NCBI GenBank assembly: GCA_033002965.1
Contig: JAURVB010008667.1
Span: forward strand, 229,212-293,211
Direction: 5' to 3'
Length of the DNA stretch: 64,000 nt
Source: Piper betle
Taxonomy: Eukaryota; Streptophyta; Magnoliopsida; Piperales; Piperaceae
This document shows positions 13,638 through 26,500 of the stretch, one piece after another. A model generated the notes under the pieces. That model did not search any database. It was not told the DNA's origin and saw only the letters and a list, made by a program, of their open reading frames with translations. Numbering within the stretch: position 1 is the stretch's first letter; every line of letters begins with the position of its first letter. The translations under genes were made by a program, and so were the position numbers.

Positions 13638-13941
13638 ATAAGAGCCCATCATTATCATAGAACCTTGAATAAATGAGGGGCTCAATCCACAAAAATTCCA
13701 AACTCTTGTATTGGCCAATGGCCAACTAGACTAACATCAAAATAATAAACATCAAGCCGGCAGCAAGTCTTATTTCCACATTCTATTCATGCATAGTTCT
13801 TGTGATGATAAGGATGAATTATCACACACTAGGCCAAATCAAGACGGCACTAACAATGGAGTGCTAGCATCTATCCATCACTCGATTCTCCCATTAGCAT
13901 ATATTCAAGAGTGTTGATCAAGGAGTTAAAAGGCGTTTTAC

Positions 13942-14361
13942 TCAGTTCAAATGAGCGGAATGGTGCACTTCGGAGACCTGCAAAAGATGACACAATAATC
14001 CATAATATAAAAAGAGGTAACACACTATAAAAGATTTTTTTTCACGGCAACATTCTATCAAACATTGGGACTTCCAGAAAGTAACCAAAGCGTCGTGCTC
14101 ACGCAGCTGCTCAAACCAGAGGCTTTGAATCATGTCGGCAGCCCTTGCTGGAATCTTCAAAACGTACAGCTCATGTATTCTTTCAACGATATTACAAATT
14201 AGAACAACATCGAGAGAGTGATACAAATTCAGCCTCATTCTTTGTTTTGGAGCCCTAAAATTTTCAATCAGATCACTGTACGCTCGGGCAAAGTTGCTTT
14301 CATCCTCAAGTGAGATGGTAAAATAATCTGCATGGGAACTGATGACAAGTCTTCTTCCTAG
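13942..14361 (-). other. Unrecognised open reading region downstream of the ROP remnant
   Basis: Shortly after the ROP stop codon, a different minus frame stays open for about 130 codons. It begins LGRRLVISSHADYFTISLE and contains ESNFARAYSDLIENF, then from the Met codon at 14238 MRLNLYHSLDVVLICNIVE and ARAADMIQSLWFEQLREHD. The composition looks protein-like (mixed hydrophobic and charged, few low-complexity runs), but I recognise no family. It could be an exon of another decayed gene, an extension of the ROP transcript, or chance. Confidence 0.3.
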
Positions 14362-14372
14362 TAGCTTTCACC

Positions 14373-17300
14373 TCACAAAATGGAGCATGTGTTTTGGCTC
14401 TTTCTTTTCTTCTTTTTCTCCCGCTTCGGCGGCTGGAGAACCACTTTGATGGCCTCACCAAAAACAGCTTTTGCATTCTGTCCAGATCGGGAACTAAATG
14501 AGCATTTTACCATAAGCACATATCAAATGCTAGAACTAAATGATTAATAGGAAAGTACCTGTTGGGTTTTAGAACTACACTCAATATATGCAGGAGCTCC
14601 AATCAACTTCCTCAACTTTTCACCCATGATTGCACCAAAAAATAAACATTTCAACAAAATTTTTAAATTTAGGATGAAATTAATAGATCAAACAGGAAGA
14701 GAGCCATCAAAGTTGGAGCAACTCCTACAGAAAGAAGATCTGTTAAATAGTCAAACAAGGAAATACACCATTTGTTCCCCTTACTCCATTTCCAACCATC
14801 ATACTACCTAAATTCCAGTCCCGTAAAAAAAGCAGTAGCCAAAACCCTGACGAGTACGGGCAGATGTGAAATTACTTCACACACACCTCAAGAGAAAACT
14901 AATATATTAACAGAGACAAGCGTCAAGCTTGAGTTTGGAGTATGTCTAGCATTTTCCTTATTTCTTTCCAAATACACAACAAACTTGTAACCATTAACTA
15001 AAAACTTTTCCCAAAGTATATTAAATTCATTTTTGCTAATTTTTGTACCTGCAAAGTCGTGATGGGCACTGCTCCAGGGTGGTTGATGAAAAATTGATCA
15101 TCATTCCAAAGAACTAGCAGAAGCAAAAATAATGGCTGATAAAAGAGAAAGGTAAAGCAACTGTTTCTGTTCTTGTACAGTTTAAAAAAATTAGGTATAA
15201 ACAAGTAGGGAAGTAAAACAGAACAACAATACAACCATATACTCTAAGATAAACAGTTAATGAAAGTTTTCAAGATAGGGAAAGGATAAAATATCTCTGC
15301 ATAATCAAAAAGGAAGCACAAAGAAGCATTTATCAAATAGTTGATGTGCCCATCCTAAAGCTTAAAATCATGGTAATCTGTAGATTTTTTACAAGAAGAA
15401 AAGCCCAAGCTTTACAGTTCACTTAAATACTTATTCCCGGTTTCCTAGAAAAAAGGGGAATACCCAAATGTGCATGCTTGAAAAGCATGAAGTGTTAAAG
15501 TGTCCAAAAAGCTTTGGCTACTAAGGAAGACATGACAAAGGATAAAGGCTAGACTAAACATAAGTATTCATCACTGCCACAAGCAAAATCAAGTGGTCCT
15601 GTCCTAGAATCCTAACCAATAAGGTTGTTAGGATACTATTAAAATACATTAAATTCCCATATTTAACACAGAGTTCCAGCCAAACAATAGGCAAAAACCA
15701 AATCAAATTATAATAATATTTCTACAAAGATTAACATGCCCTGCAAATAATATTAGTACATGATGACAAGAACGTTGAACCTCTGTTGCACTTTCCCCTT
15801 TTTTAGTTGTATCACATCGGGATGGCCAGGCCATATGGCAAAAAAATTCATTACTTTTTTTGACAGGGTTAGATAACTATATGTAGGTCCCTTAGGGTAG
15901 GGTCATAAATAAAGAGATTACAAGCCAACTAAGAATCTTGGGTATTAGTCATTGAATATTAAGAATTGAACCATTGGACCCATTAGGATTATAGTCCATT
16001 AAAATTTAGTATAAATATGCACTGATAATGTATTTTCAGATTAATCAGTAGATTCTCGTCTTCCTCATCCTTCAAAGGAGGCAGTCATCAGTTTAAATGG
16101 CTAAAATCTTACCCAGAGTACCCAATTCTTTTAATTTATCATCAATTTTGTTTTCTTTTACCATCCTAAACAGTGACCCAAGTTCTAACAGACAGTGACA
16201 TCAATTTCAAGGTGATAACATTAAAATAGTGATACAAAATCTATCTGCACCAACCCCAACCTAATCAGGACAGGGGGTACGTAATGAGAATGTTTATGAC
16301 TATCACGAATGTTTATGATTGTCATTCATGACCAGGGCTTAATTGAGCAGCTCCAGAACAGATAAAAAAGCACAAAAACCATCTGTAAATGCTCACACAT
16401 TCTTTGTTGCTCCTTCCCAAAAGAACTCGGCCAATTTAATTCTCATCATCTACATCTTATCCCAGTTAGAAAAGGGTCGGTGACACATATTTATATCACC
16501 ACTAGATTGCTCCCACAATCAAGTCCACAAATACAGAACGGAAACAAAGTGCCAGTTTTTTATGCCAAGCATCTTTCATTGTAACTCTAAAAAGTAGTGC
16601 ACCTACAAAATATTATACTGCAAATTATTTATAGTTATAGCAAAATTTAAACAAATTGACACCATAGGGAAGGGACATTTGTAAAAACCTTATCTGGAGT
16701 TAACAGTGTGAAACATGAAACAAATTAACGAAAAGAAAAGGATTATTCCCTGCAGTCTATTTATATACAACAGTTATGCTATTACCAAAGATCACTGTGA
16801 AACTGAGTAAGGGCATGCACATACTCTTAGCATTATGTACATTTGTAATGGAACACTAACTTTGTAGAAACACAATCAAGAAAGGAAGGAAACCAAGATG
16901 AAAATCAAGAACAAATAAATTACCAAAACACTATTGTCTTCATGCCATTAATTTGTTAAAATCAAATTACAATGCTTATAAAAAATAATATTAAAATAAC
17001 CCTAAGAACTTCAAATAGCAATTACCTCTAAAATTCTAATTAAATCAGTAGTGAAACAACAAGAAAAATTGAAGTCTGAAAAAAGTTGAGGAAATACCAC
17101 CACATCAATCAGCTTCACCACAAACTTTTAATAGAATATGTATGCCCACACAGCAAGAATATTTGGGCACAAAAAGAATGAGCAACATTAGAACAAGGAA
17201 AAAATTAAATTGTTAAAAAAATAATAGATTATGTGGGCAAATACTACAATAGACACAGGCATAAAAAATATACCACCAGCAGCATAAGAATTAACAGAAA

Positions 17301-18753
17301 GCTACCAAGGATAAAAGATCTAGCCGAGTTTAGTCACAACAAGGATTATAGGAACGTTCGGAGCATAATGTCTCAGTTCAGGAATCCACTGAATTAGGGA
17401 AAACATTTTACAATACCAAGTTAGGCAAATGGAAAAGGAAATACCAAAAAGAAAACATAAAAATATCAAAAAACATGATCATTACCTTCTTAGTAACATT
17501 CTCATAACTGGCTTTACTAATTAGAGAGAAAGCTAAAAGAAAAACATCGGCCCCACGATAACTATCTTAGTCTGTTGTAATCCTCCTGACCTGCTCATTT
17601 GTTCGGCTTAAGAATCAATTCAGGGACTGTAACTAAATGAAGTGACAAGTCAACTATAAAAGCAATGCTTTCTCACCTGCGGTGTCCCATAACCCTAAAT
17701 TCACAGTGTTACCATCCACCACCACATTAGCACTGAAATTGTAAAAAACAGTGAGAACATAATCCTGCACCAAATCCAAATAACAATAAATAATAGGAGG
17801 TGTTTCCTTGTAGTCGTTGCATTTTTTTCTTACAGGTTGGAACACAGAAAACAAGTTCCCAGCCTCAAAAACAAAGAAAGTTCCATGAACCTGTATCATC
17901 ACGAATTCTTCCATGATGACACTCAATAACTACTTAATTGGGTAACTGAACAATCACAAAAATGTGAGCATGACCGGAGAACAGGGAGCCTGGTTTATGG
18001 GGAGCTCTTATTTCCATTTGATTACTAGCAGTAAAATGGAACATCATTTGTTAAATTGAGTAGGCAATTGTTAAAACCATGACCAGCAATGCCTACAATA
18101 AAATCCTTTCCAAACATTGTAAACACCAGTCCAGCTGCTTTTCTTAATGCGGAAAAACCCACAGCAGACAAGCACAAACATATATTTTCGCCTCTGCACT
18201 AATCCTTACCAACCAAAACAAAAATCAATCGGTGAAGCAGATCAAGCTCGCTAAGAACATCAGAAATCGTCGGTCAAACATTTATCACTTCCACCCACTA
18301 AGCTAAAACTATTATTATTATGAACAGGGAATAAAAAGGGATCCCAAGCCCTTAATGCAATAACAAGAAACAAACAACATTGGACCCATTAAGCCAGTCG
18401 GATGATAGTAGTAGCAGAGGTGCTAAAACTGCCAACTAAACTGATTTCGATTTAAACCCCATAGAAGCCGTCAATTACTCAGTCCACAATTTGCAATTCC
18501 AATAATTACATACAACAAGGAATAACGAATAGTCGATCGTCCTAAAAAAAATGCTCAACGAACCTAAAAAGAAGCTGCCACGAAAACCTGGTGCGGGAAG
18601 CTAAGTAAAGCCATGATCCTCAACTCGAACAGTAGAAACGAGGGAAGGGCTCACCGTGGGGAAGGTGTTGCTTGCGTAGGAGATGAGAAGGCAGGTCTCG
18701 CCGACGGCGCCATCGCCGACCGTAACGCACTTGATGAACCTGGACGCGCTCAT
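14373..18753 (-). pseudogene. Rac-like ROP GTPase gene with disabling lesions
   Basis: All seven exons of a plant ROP small GTPase are recognisable: 18655-18753 ([18 protein letters not shown]), 17677-17764, 17486-17590, 17325-17388, 15049-15113, 14559-14624 and 14373-14477, ending with a basic tail and the prenylation motif CSIL. Intact ROPs switch actin, NADPH oxidase and polarity pathways at the plasma membrane. Lesions seen here: the P-loop lysine reads Glu (GAVGET for GAVGKT). The effector region reads YVLTVFYNF for the usual YVPTVFDNF. Exon 3 lacks about 5 nt at the RPLSYRG motif, which shifts the frame between QEDYNRLR and [15 protein letters not shown] reads LVVTKLG with a GC rather than GT donor. 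The acceptor of exon 6 reads ATG rather than AG. Intron 4 is about 2.2 kb. This looks like a decayed intron-containing duplicate, of type I class by its CSIL tail. Confidence 0.85.
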
Positions 18754-18800
18754 CTTGGCAATCGCAAGCTTCCCAGACCCATAAATATTCGAAAAACAGA

Positions 18801-18850
18801 TGATGACCGATGATCGATGATCGATGATCGATGATCGATGATCGATGATG
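18801..18850. repeat. ATCGATG tandem repeat in the ROP 5' leader
   Basis: About six near-perfect copies of a 7-bp unit (gatcgat-based, partly palindromic) lie 50-100 bp upstream of the ROP start codon, in the presumed 5' UTR. Confidence 0.9.
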
Positions 18851-18990
18851 AGGTTGGGAGGAGGAGGGGAGTGTTGGAAACCGCGGCGTCTGAATCGATT
18901 TACCATCCAACTTCCCCAACCACGTAAGAATTTGGGAGGAATTTGAATTCTTAGGGGTTACTGAAACTGATAGCAGTGAATCTGGACTCA

Positions 18991-20110
18991 AATTAAATCT
19001 ACATTAATGAGTTAAAAGGATTAATTTTTTAGGTGTAAATCATATTTATATAATTTATACTTTAGCTTAAAAGATATTACAAGTCTGTTAATTAAGTTTG
19101 ATTCATAAATCCGTGGGTTTAAAAAATAAAAAATAAAATGAGATTTGTACTAAATTTATAAATTAAAATCACTTACAGGTGTAATTTATTAATACTAGAT
19201 CATGATGTCAATCTACTTTACATTAAATTCACAATTTTACTAACCTAATTTCAAGGCCATTTTTATGGAGTTTAACATATATGATATAAATTTTAGCTCT
19301 TTAATGTAAAGTTAAAACAGTGAAGTTAAAACATTATCAACCACAAAGCAAGAAAGTTAAAACATATAACAACAAAAATTTTAGCTCTTTAATGTTAAAA
19401 AAAAGGATGGAAGAAGGGTTGGTTGATACTCCTCTAGCTTCCAATAAACAATGAAAAAATAAACAGTATTACTCTTGTATTATTTGATAAAAAATGCTGA
19501 CAAACGATGTACACGATTGAGGTACAATCACCTCACAATTACCGGCCAATGTCTTATACAAAGTTTTAAATACCCAATTATATTATTTGATTATTATACT
19601 TGATACATTACGTAATGTGTCAAACCATATATGATTTAGACATTTACAACATCTATCTAGTTTATTATTTTGAAATTTTCGTAAAAATAATTTTTTGGTT
19701 GAAAATCATATTATACCTCGATTTCGGTTCACCTAAGAATCGAATTAAAAATATTACAATCAAGTCGAATCATGCCTTAAGTTGTTAATCGGTAAAACTC
19801 AATCAATAAAATTGAAACAACCCATTTGACATAACAAGAACAGGAGACATTATTAAATATGTGAAAACTCATCAAATATAAATTAAAGTATAAAAAGATA
19901 CTATTAAATATGTGAAAACTCATCAAATATAAATTAAAGTATGAAAGAAAATAACTAGCTCAATTGTGTCTAGTATTTATTTTCCCTTCTACCAAAATTG
20001 ACTCAGGATCACAATAACTACATATATAATCAAACTGGTCTGAAAAATAATTAAATTTCAAACTGGCAAATGAGAAATAGACTTTTATTTTTTTAAAAAT
20101 CATTATATCT
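18991..20110. other. AT-rich intergenic DNA
   Basis: I see no gene. A 41-bp direct duplication is annotated separately. The right part may belong to the LTR-A fragment that follows, but its left limit cannot be set by eye. Confidence 0.5.
19851..19942. repeat. 41-bp direct duplication
   Basis: Two identical 41-bp copies beginning tattaaatatgtgaaaactc occupy 19851-19891 and 19902-19942, with a 10-bp spacer. Confidence 0.9.
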
Positions 20111-22890
20111 TTTCACTAAACTCTCCATACGTGCATCTATTGAGAAGCCACCAGGCTACAGACTCGGTAATATCGTGAATTGACTAGTTTGCTAATGTAT
20201 TTTTCGACATTTTCTCATTTTTTTCTGATCCCTTGGGACTAGTAATATATCTTAAGTCATTTTATTTCCTCCATATATCTCTTGGCCTTAAGCAAGAAAG
20301 CTGAATACTCTCATGTAGTCATTTTTAGTACCTATTGAACTACATGTTCAGACGTGCATTGTACTAAACATTACCCGTAAATCTCCATGTTTCTCCGAGT
20401 ATAAAGAATTCAAAATACTGGGCTATCAAAATCCTTCGGAAATAAAACAACCCTTTCAATAATCCAGAGCTTGTTGTGATTGGCACATGCACCCGCTTAT
20501 GGTATGTGTGAGTTAGTTTCACCATCTTTCGTCTCACTTAAAACTCGATAAAATTATATATATATCTGGAAATGGATTTATATAATAAGTCAAAAGGCAA
20601 TTTGTGGTTGATCTTAGTTCAAAAATAACTCGAGGGATCTCATCTTTGAGGGTTATTAATCGTGAAAGTAAAATATGTTTAGATTGCATGTGTTAAGTAA
20701 GGTCCGATAAAACAACCACTTAATATGTAATACGATCTAAAAATCAAATCAACAATAGACTATAGTGATAAAGATGAAAAGAGTCCTAATCAACCTGTTG
20801 TCCAAGCGTAGAGGGCATCGATACCTCTACGGCGAGCATGGATTCTGAGACCTACATTAAAATCCACTGCTAAGCAAAATACTGATATTTCTATATGTAC
20901 AAACTCATGGTATGTGGTCACATCATCAATACATCGTAATACAAAAAATAATGTTAAACAAATTTATGAATAAACATCCATCCTGCAAATCGAGATATAT
21001 TATGAAAAGTGACTAATAAATAAATAAATAAACTTATGGATAAATAGATAAATAATAAATACATTAAAATAAATATAATCATAAAATATTAATTAATCAT
21101 AGTATATAAATATACGACTAACACGAGCAAATATCAACATATACTCATGTTAGTAAACATATAAATAAATAAATAAACAATAATAATTCAATAAATATAT
21201 AATAAACAAATAGTTAATATTAATTAATCTTGAATAATAATAATATAGCTATCTAATATAGAAATACATAATTAATTCAAATAAATAATAACACGCAAAT
21301 AAACAAATAGATAGATAGATAGATATATAATTTAGTAAAAATTAATAAGATTAATATTAATAAGTAAATATATTATTAATGTTAATAAATAATCTCATAA
21401 ATAGGCATTATAATCAATAAATATATAAGTAACAAGAAGTGAATAATAATAAATAAATAAATAAATAAAATAATAACTAGAGAAAAATAATCATAACATC
21501 CAAACATAGTAAATCATGTGAATATGCATATAAATTAATCTAGGGGTTCTTGAATTACTAAAATTGGTTAAGAAACGGTCGAAAATGGTGAATTGAGTTA
21601 AATGGGCTGAACCATGGGCCGAATTAACTTGATCTGGGTTAACTAAAAAATGGGTTGGGTTGGCTAGGGACACGGGCATGAACGCGGGGTAAGTAGGCGT
21701 CTTGGCGGGCAGGTGAATAGACCTCGGGGTGGAGGACATGACGAAGGCAAATAAGCCGGTAGCACGATGAATGCTGCCACCAATCGCGATCGACAGAGGA
21801 CGTTGAGGCAGATTGACGGAGGACGTTGAGGCAGAGGTGATGGCAGTGGTGATGGTAGTGGTGATTGGCAAAGTCCGGCGGGCTACTAGCCAAAAAATGG
21901 TTAGAAATGGGTGGAATCGTCGTCGGGTACGGCGATGTCACCGGCACCGATCGTAGCTATGATGATGGCCACGATGTTGGTCATTAGTGGTCATGAGTAG
22001 TGGTCTTGGCGAGGGAAAATTGTCAAGGTGGTCAGCCTCACCAGAGGAAACTTACCGGCACCAGAAAATGACCCGAAAGTTGGTGGCGAAAGAAACCAAC
22101 GATAAAAATAGCCCTACTAGCCGTTAATGCAATGTCACCAATGCCTAAGCTAGGTATGGATTAAAAGTCTGTTGGGAGGCAATCACGATCGAAGCGGTCC
22201 GGTGGCCAGAAGATGACTGAAACTTGCCAGCAGCGAGCCAAAGTGACAGTGGCACTAGGGTGCAACTGTCCAAAATAATGGGAAAAACCAAGTTTTTGGT
22301 TTTAATTTTTATTAAACGGCCCAGATCTTACCACGTGATGTGATCTAAACCATCTGGCAACTCATGAGCTTAGTGGGGCCCACTTATAAGTATAATATAT
22401 ATATTAAACAAAATACTCGGATCGAGACCGTTCAAAGTGACTCGAGGCCTAAAAGTGACTATACATGTGAGAATTGAGGCAATAAAGTTAAATGAACCTC
22501 TTAATCAAGTGAAAATCCACGACTTAAATCAAGTTGAACTTACAAGGGCTATTCGTTAATCTAAAACCCTTAAGATGTATGTAAATGAGATACCCTAAAA
22601 ATTCCAAACAAATACTAAACGGTGACCTAGATCTAGCTATAAAACTCTAGCTAACGCATAAAAAATTTGTATACCTCGTGCATATAATAATAATTCATGT
22701 TCTACACTAAAATTACTATATACAGTCAGGCATACTCAGCATTCATAACATATTCATACGACTATCTGTCCCTCATACTCGTAGTTTGAAAATTTATTTG
22801 ACTCAAACTCACTCGAATCGACTTGGGACTGGCTTAAATTAGGAAAACGATAAGTGAGTAAAATCCTAACTCGAAGTTGGGGTTTTATAA
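20110..22890 (-). mobile_element. LTR-A family copy, degraded
   Basis: This block aligns by eye to the LTR at 44.3-47.3 kb in the same orientation. It begins at gagaagccaccaggctacag (compare gaggagccactgggctgcag at about 45030) and continues through the gagggttattaatc segment (about 20640) and the cggcgagc segment (about 20835). It ends at ctcgaagttggggttttata (about 22885), the decayed form of the family end GGGTTTTACA. It is more diverged and more AT-rich than the 44-kb copy, so probably older. No coding region is supported, and the small ORFs at 21.5-21.95 kb are low-complexity. The left boundary is uncertain and no target duplication was found. Confidence 0.7.
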
Positions 22891-23563
22891 TTTTGATTTT
22901 AATTGGTGTTTAATAAAGTAGTGATGATAAAATATATTTTAAATATATTTTTAAAAAATATATAATTGAGCCTAATTTGATAGAAATTGAAATAAATATA
23001 GCCAATAGGAACAGGAATCGGCACAATATTTGAAATTATGTTTTTGGGATTCCCTGTAATCCGTCCAATTCCCATGGGGAAATTCATTTCCGGGCGTAGC
23101 CTATTTCTTTTTTGGTATTGGTAAAACGACTTTCGAAAGCCCACTTGAGCAACGTTTTAAAAGGGCTAATATTGAAGTGTTTGAATCCTACCAAACGCGC
23201 TCGATCGCTCAATGCCAAAACACTAATAGCGTGGGCACATCACGGAGCTTAAAACGTAGGTTTGGTAATATTCCAGCGTAACCTTTCCAAGTACGCGTCC
23301 ACCCAACGGACCAAACCTCCTCCCCGAGGACGACGAGGGGGACCTCCGCCTACACCGGACTTCACACAAAACAAGCCAATCTCCTCCTCCGGCCACCCAT
23401 CCACTCCTCCACTCCTCCACTCCCACAACAACAAAACAACAAACCTCCGATTCCCCTCCTTCGACCCTCCCTCGATCGAATCCGTTGAGGCCTCGACGCG
23501 CCGGAGATGATCGCCGGTGCCGACTGAAGGTGACCGGACTCGTACGGGGAAACGCTTTTTTGT

Positions 23564-26500
23564 ATGGAAAAGGGAAGCCGCAAGCGAGCGGAGGCATCTC
23601 CAGCTGCCCATCCCCCGTCTCCCCTCCACCCGCTCCTCCACGCGGCGACGCCTCTCCCCCACCCGCCTCCGCCCCGCCGCCCAGCCCATGGAAACCGAGT
23701 CCTCGTCTTCCCGCGGCCGGTGCCGGGGGCACGGCGCCCCGGCGCGGCCGCAGGGGTCGGGGAGTCGGGATAAGCTTGGCGGTGGCGGTAATGAGAAGGG
23801 CAGTGGCCGTAGCGGTGGCAAGGGTAAGGTGAAGGAAGCGGAGGCGAAGGGGAGGGAGAGGGATTCGTGGTTTGGTTTCGATGGCGGCAGCCGCGGCGGC
23901 GGCGACCATGACGAGGATAGCGATGGCGGCCGCGGGGGTCGCGTGCACCCGAATCTTGGCTCCACGGGTAGCGTTCTGGAAGGTCTGCTTCGGAGGATCG
24001 GCGTGGGTTTGGACGATCTCATTCCTTCATCCGGTCTCATCCCTGCATCATCATCCCAACAGGATGTGCGGTTCAATAATATTTTGGCAGGGCTGCGTTC
24101 CGATGGCGAGGAGGAGCGGCAGGTGGCGGCGCTCACGCAGCTCTGCGAGATGTTGTCGATCGGTACCGAGGATTCGCTCAGCACCTTCTCCGTCGACTCC
24201 TACGTCCCGGTGCTGGTCGGTCTGCTCAACCATGAGGGCAATGCCGATATAATGTTGCTGTCAGCGAGGGCGATTACTCACCTCTGTGATGTATTGCCGT
24301 CGTCTTGCGCGGCCGTGGTGCAGTATGGCGCTGTTCCATGCTTCTGCGCGAGGTTGCTCACCATTGAGTACATGGACTTAGCCGAACAGGTTGATCCGAT
24401 AGCTGCTCTTGTTGTGTTGCCAAGTTGTTTCATCTTTTAGCACGATCGATTGTTTTGCTTGTGTATGACTGTGGGTAGAGCGGCAATGTAGATTGACATT
24501 TCCCTGTCTGTAGACATTACGGTTATATGTGCTTGTAAAGTATGCCAAGTAATCATGCCCTGATATTTGTTTTTTTGTTTTTTTTTTGTTCTCTGTTGTA
24601 TATGTTCTTAGTCACTGCAAGCTCTGAAGAAGATCTCCCAGGAACAACCAACTGCTTGTTTGCGATCTGGTGCTCTAATGGCAGTGCTGTCATACCTTGA
24701 TTTCTTTTCAACGGGAGTACAGGTAACATAAACAATATCTATGTGCGTCTGATGGTTTGTTTATATTTGATTTTTTATCCGCTCGTGTTGATGTAGAATT
24801 AAGGACATAAATAAATCGTGATTTCTCTCCCCAGAGAGTTGCATTGGCTACTGCTGCCAATATGTGCAAAAAGCTTACCTCGGATTCTGCAGATTTTGTT
24901 ATAGACGCTGTTCCTTTACTTACCAATCTCCTTCAATATCATGATGCAAAGGTGACTAACTGCCATTTTGTGAAACCTATGTACCTAGATTGGCTATTTG
25001 TGTTCGTTTTCTCAATTTGTTCTTAGATATCACGTAGCACATGATCCTTACAATCTTCAAACTTGACATCTATTATTCCTTCCGTTGCAATTTTCAGGTG
25101 TTGGAGTATGCTTCTATTTGCTTGACGCATATTGCAGAGGCATTTGCATCATCACCGGAAAAGTTGGATACACTTTGTAATCATGGATTGGTAACTCAGG
25201 CAGCTAGTCTTATTTCTATCGGCAATTCTGGGGTTGCTCAAGTGTCACTCAGCACATCAACATACACGGTTGGTTGATATTTGACTTTTTGTGTTGTTGT
25301 TGTCTTTGTTCTCCTTACCAAACACAAGTTCCCTTTTCTGGTGCAGGGCTTAATTCGACTCCTTTCAATATGTGTAAGTGGATCTGCTATTGGAGCAAAG
25401 ACGCTTTTCCTCCTTGGAATCAGTGGTATTCTGAAAGAAATCTTGTCAGGGTCGGGCGAAGTTTCTAGCATTTTTGTTTTGCCGGTTTTAAACAGGCCTC
25501 CCGAACAGGTATTTAATTTTTCTTCTCTTTTAGTGGGATTTGCGTAGTTCTAGTAAACTTTAGCTTGAAGCATGCTGTAGTAAATGGTTTGTCAAACAAA
25601 AGGGGAGGACATATATGAGTTGAACTGTAATAAGGCTTTTAAGAGAAACAAACATATGGAAACATGGACAACTGGATTATTCTTTTGTTTATTTTTTATA
25701 AGTGTTGAAGGGTGGATGAACTTTCTTGAATATGTTTTATTCATCTTTCCTCCTGGGTGATGTCATGATTGAGGAACAATTATTTTCCTGGTAATGCATA
25801 GTGCCTACTAAACTTCAGCGCAACATGCCTATTTCCTTGAGTCATTGTTCTCATTTTCTGAAGTACAGATTCATGTCGTTCATTTTTCTTCAATTTTTAT
25901 ATGAACCTTTTAATTGCTGACTATTTGGTGCTTGAAGAGGTAATTTGAACCTGACTTTAAACTCACAAACACCTTTTCCCGGTCTACAACTGTTTACTAT
26001 ATATGGTTTATTATAAGCATCAATGCTTTGATGGACTGTTTTATGTTAAAGTTTTCCTTTGGTTTTTTACTAGATACTTGAGCTTGTCAAACTAGCGGAT
26101 GAGCTTCTTCCACCATGGCCCCAAGGAGCCATTTTGCTTCCGAGTTCCTCTCATTCTTTAGTAAAAGGATCTTCAGCAATGAAGAAGTCATTGGCTACTA
26201 TTTCTGTTAAGGAAGAAGACTCTGCTGGAGGAGTGGCTGAATTGTCACCTCGTGAACAGTTGCTACGTGACCAACCTGAACTTCTTCAACAATTTGGAGT
26301 GGATCTTCTTCCTGTTATAGTTCAGGTTTTATAGATCAAATGTTAGTTGATTTCTCCATTCTTTGTGTTCATTTGCCTTGATCAGCTCACACCTGCTGTT
26401 CAGGTGTATGAATCAAGCGTGAGTGGCCCTGTCTGCGACAAATGTCTTTCAGTTATTGGGAAATTGATGTTTTTCAGTACAGCAGACATGATCGAGTCTT

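Noticed and set aside
23223..24184. ORFs of 241 and 311 codons on the minus strand over UPL3 exon 1
   Set aside because: They are shadows of GC-rich exon 1; the plus strand carries the clear UPL3 reading with conserved motifs.
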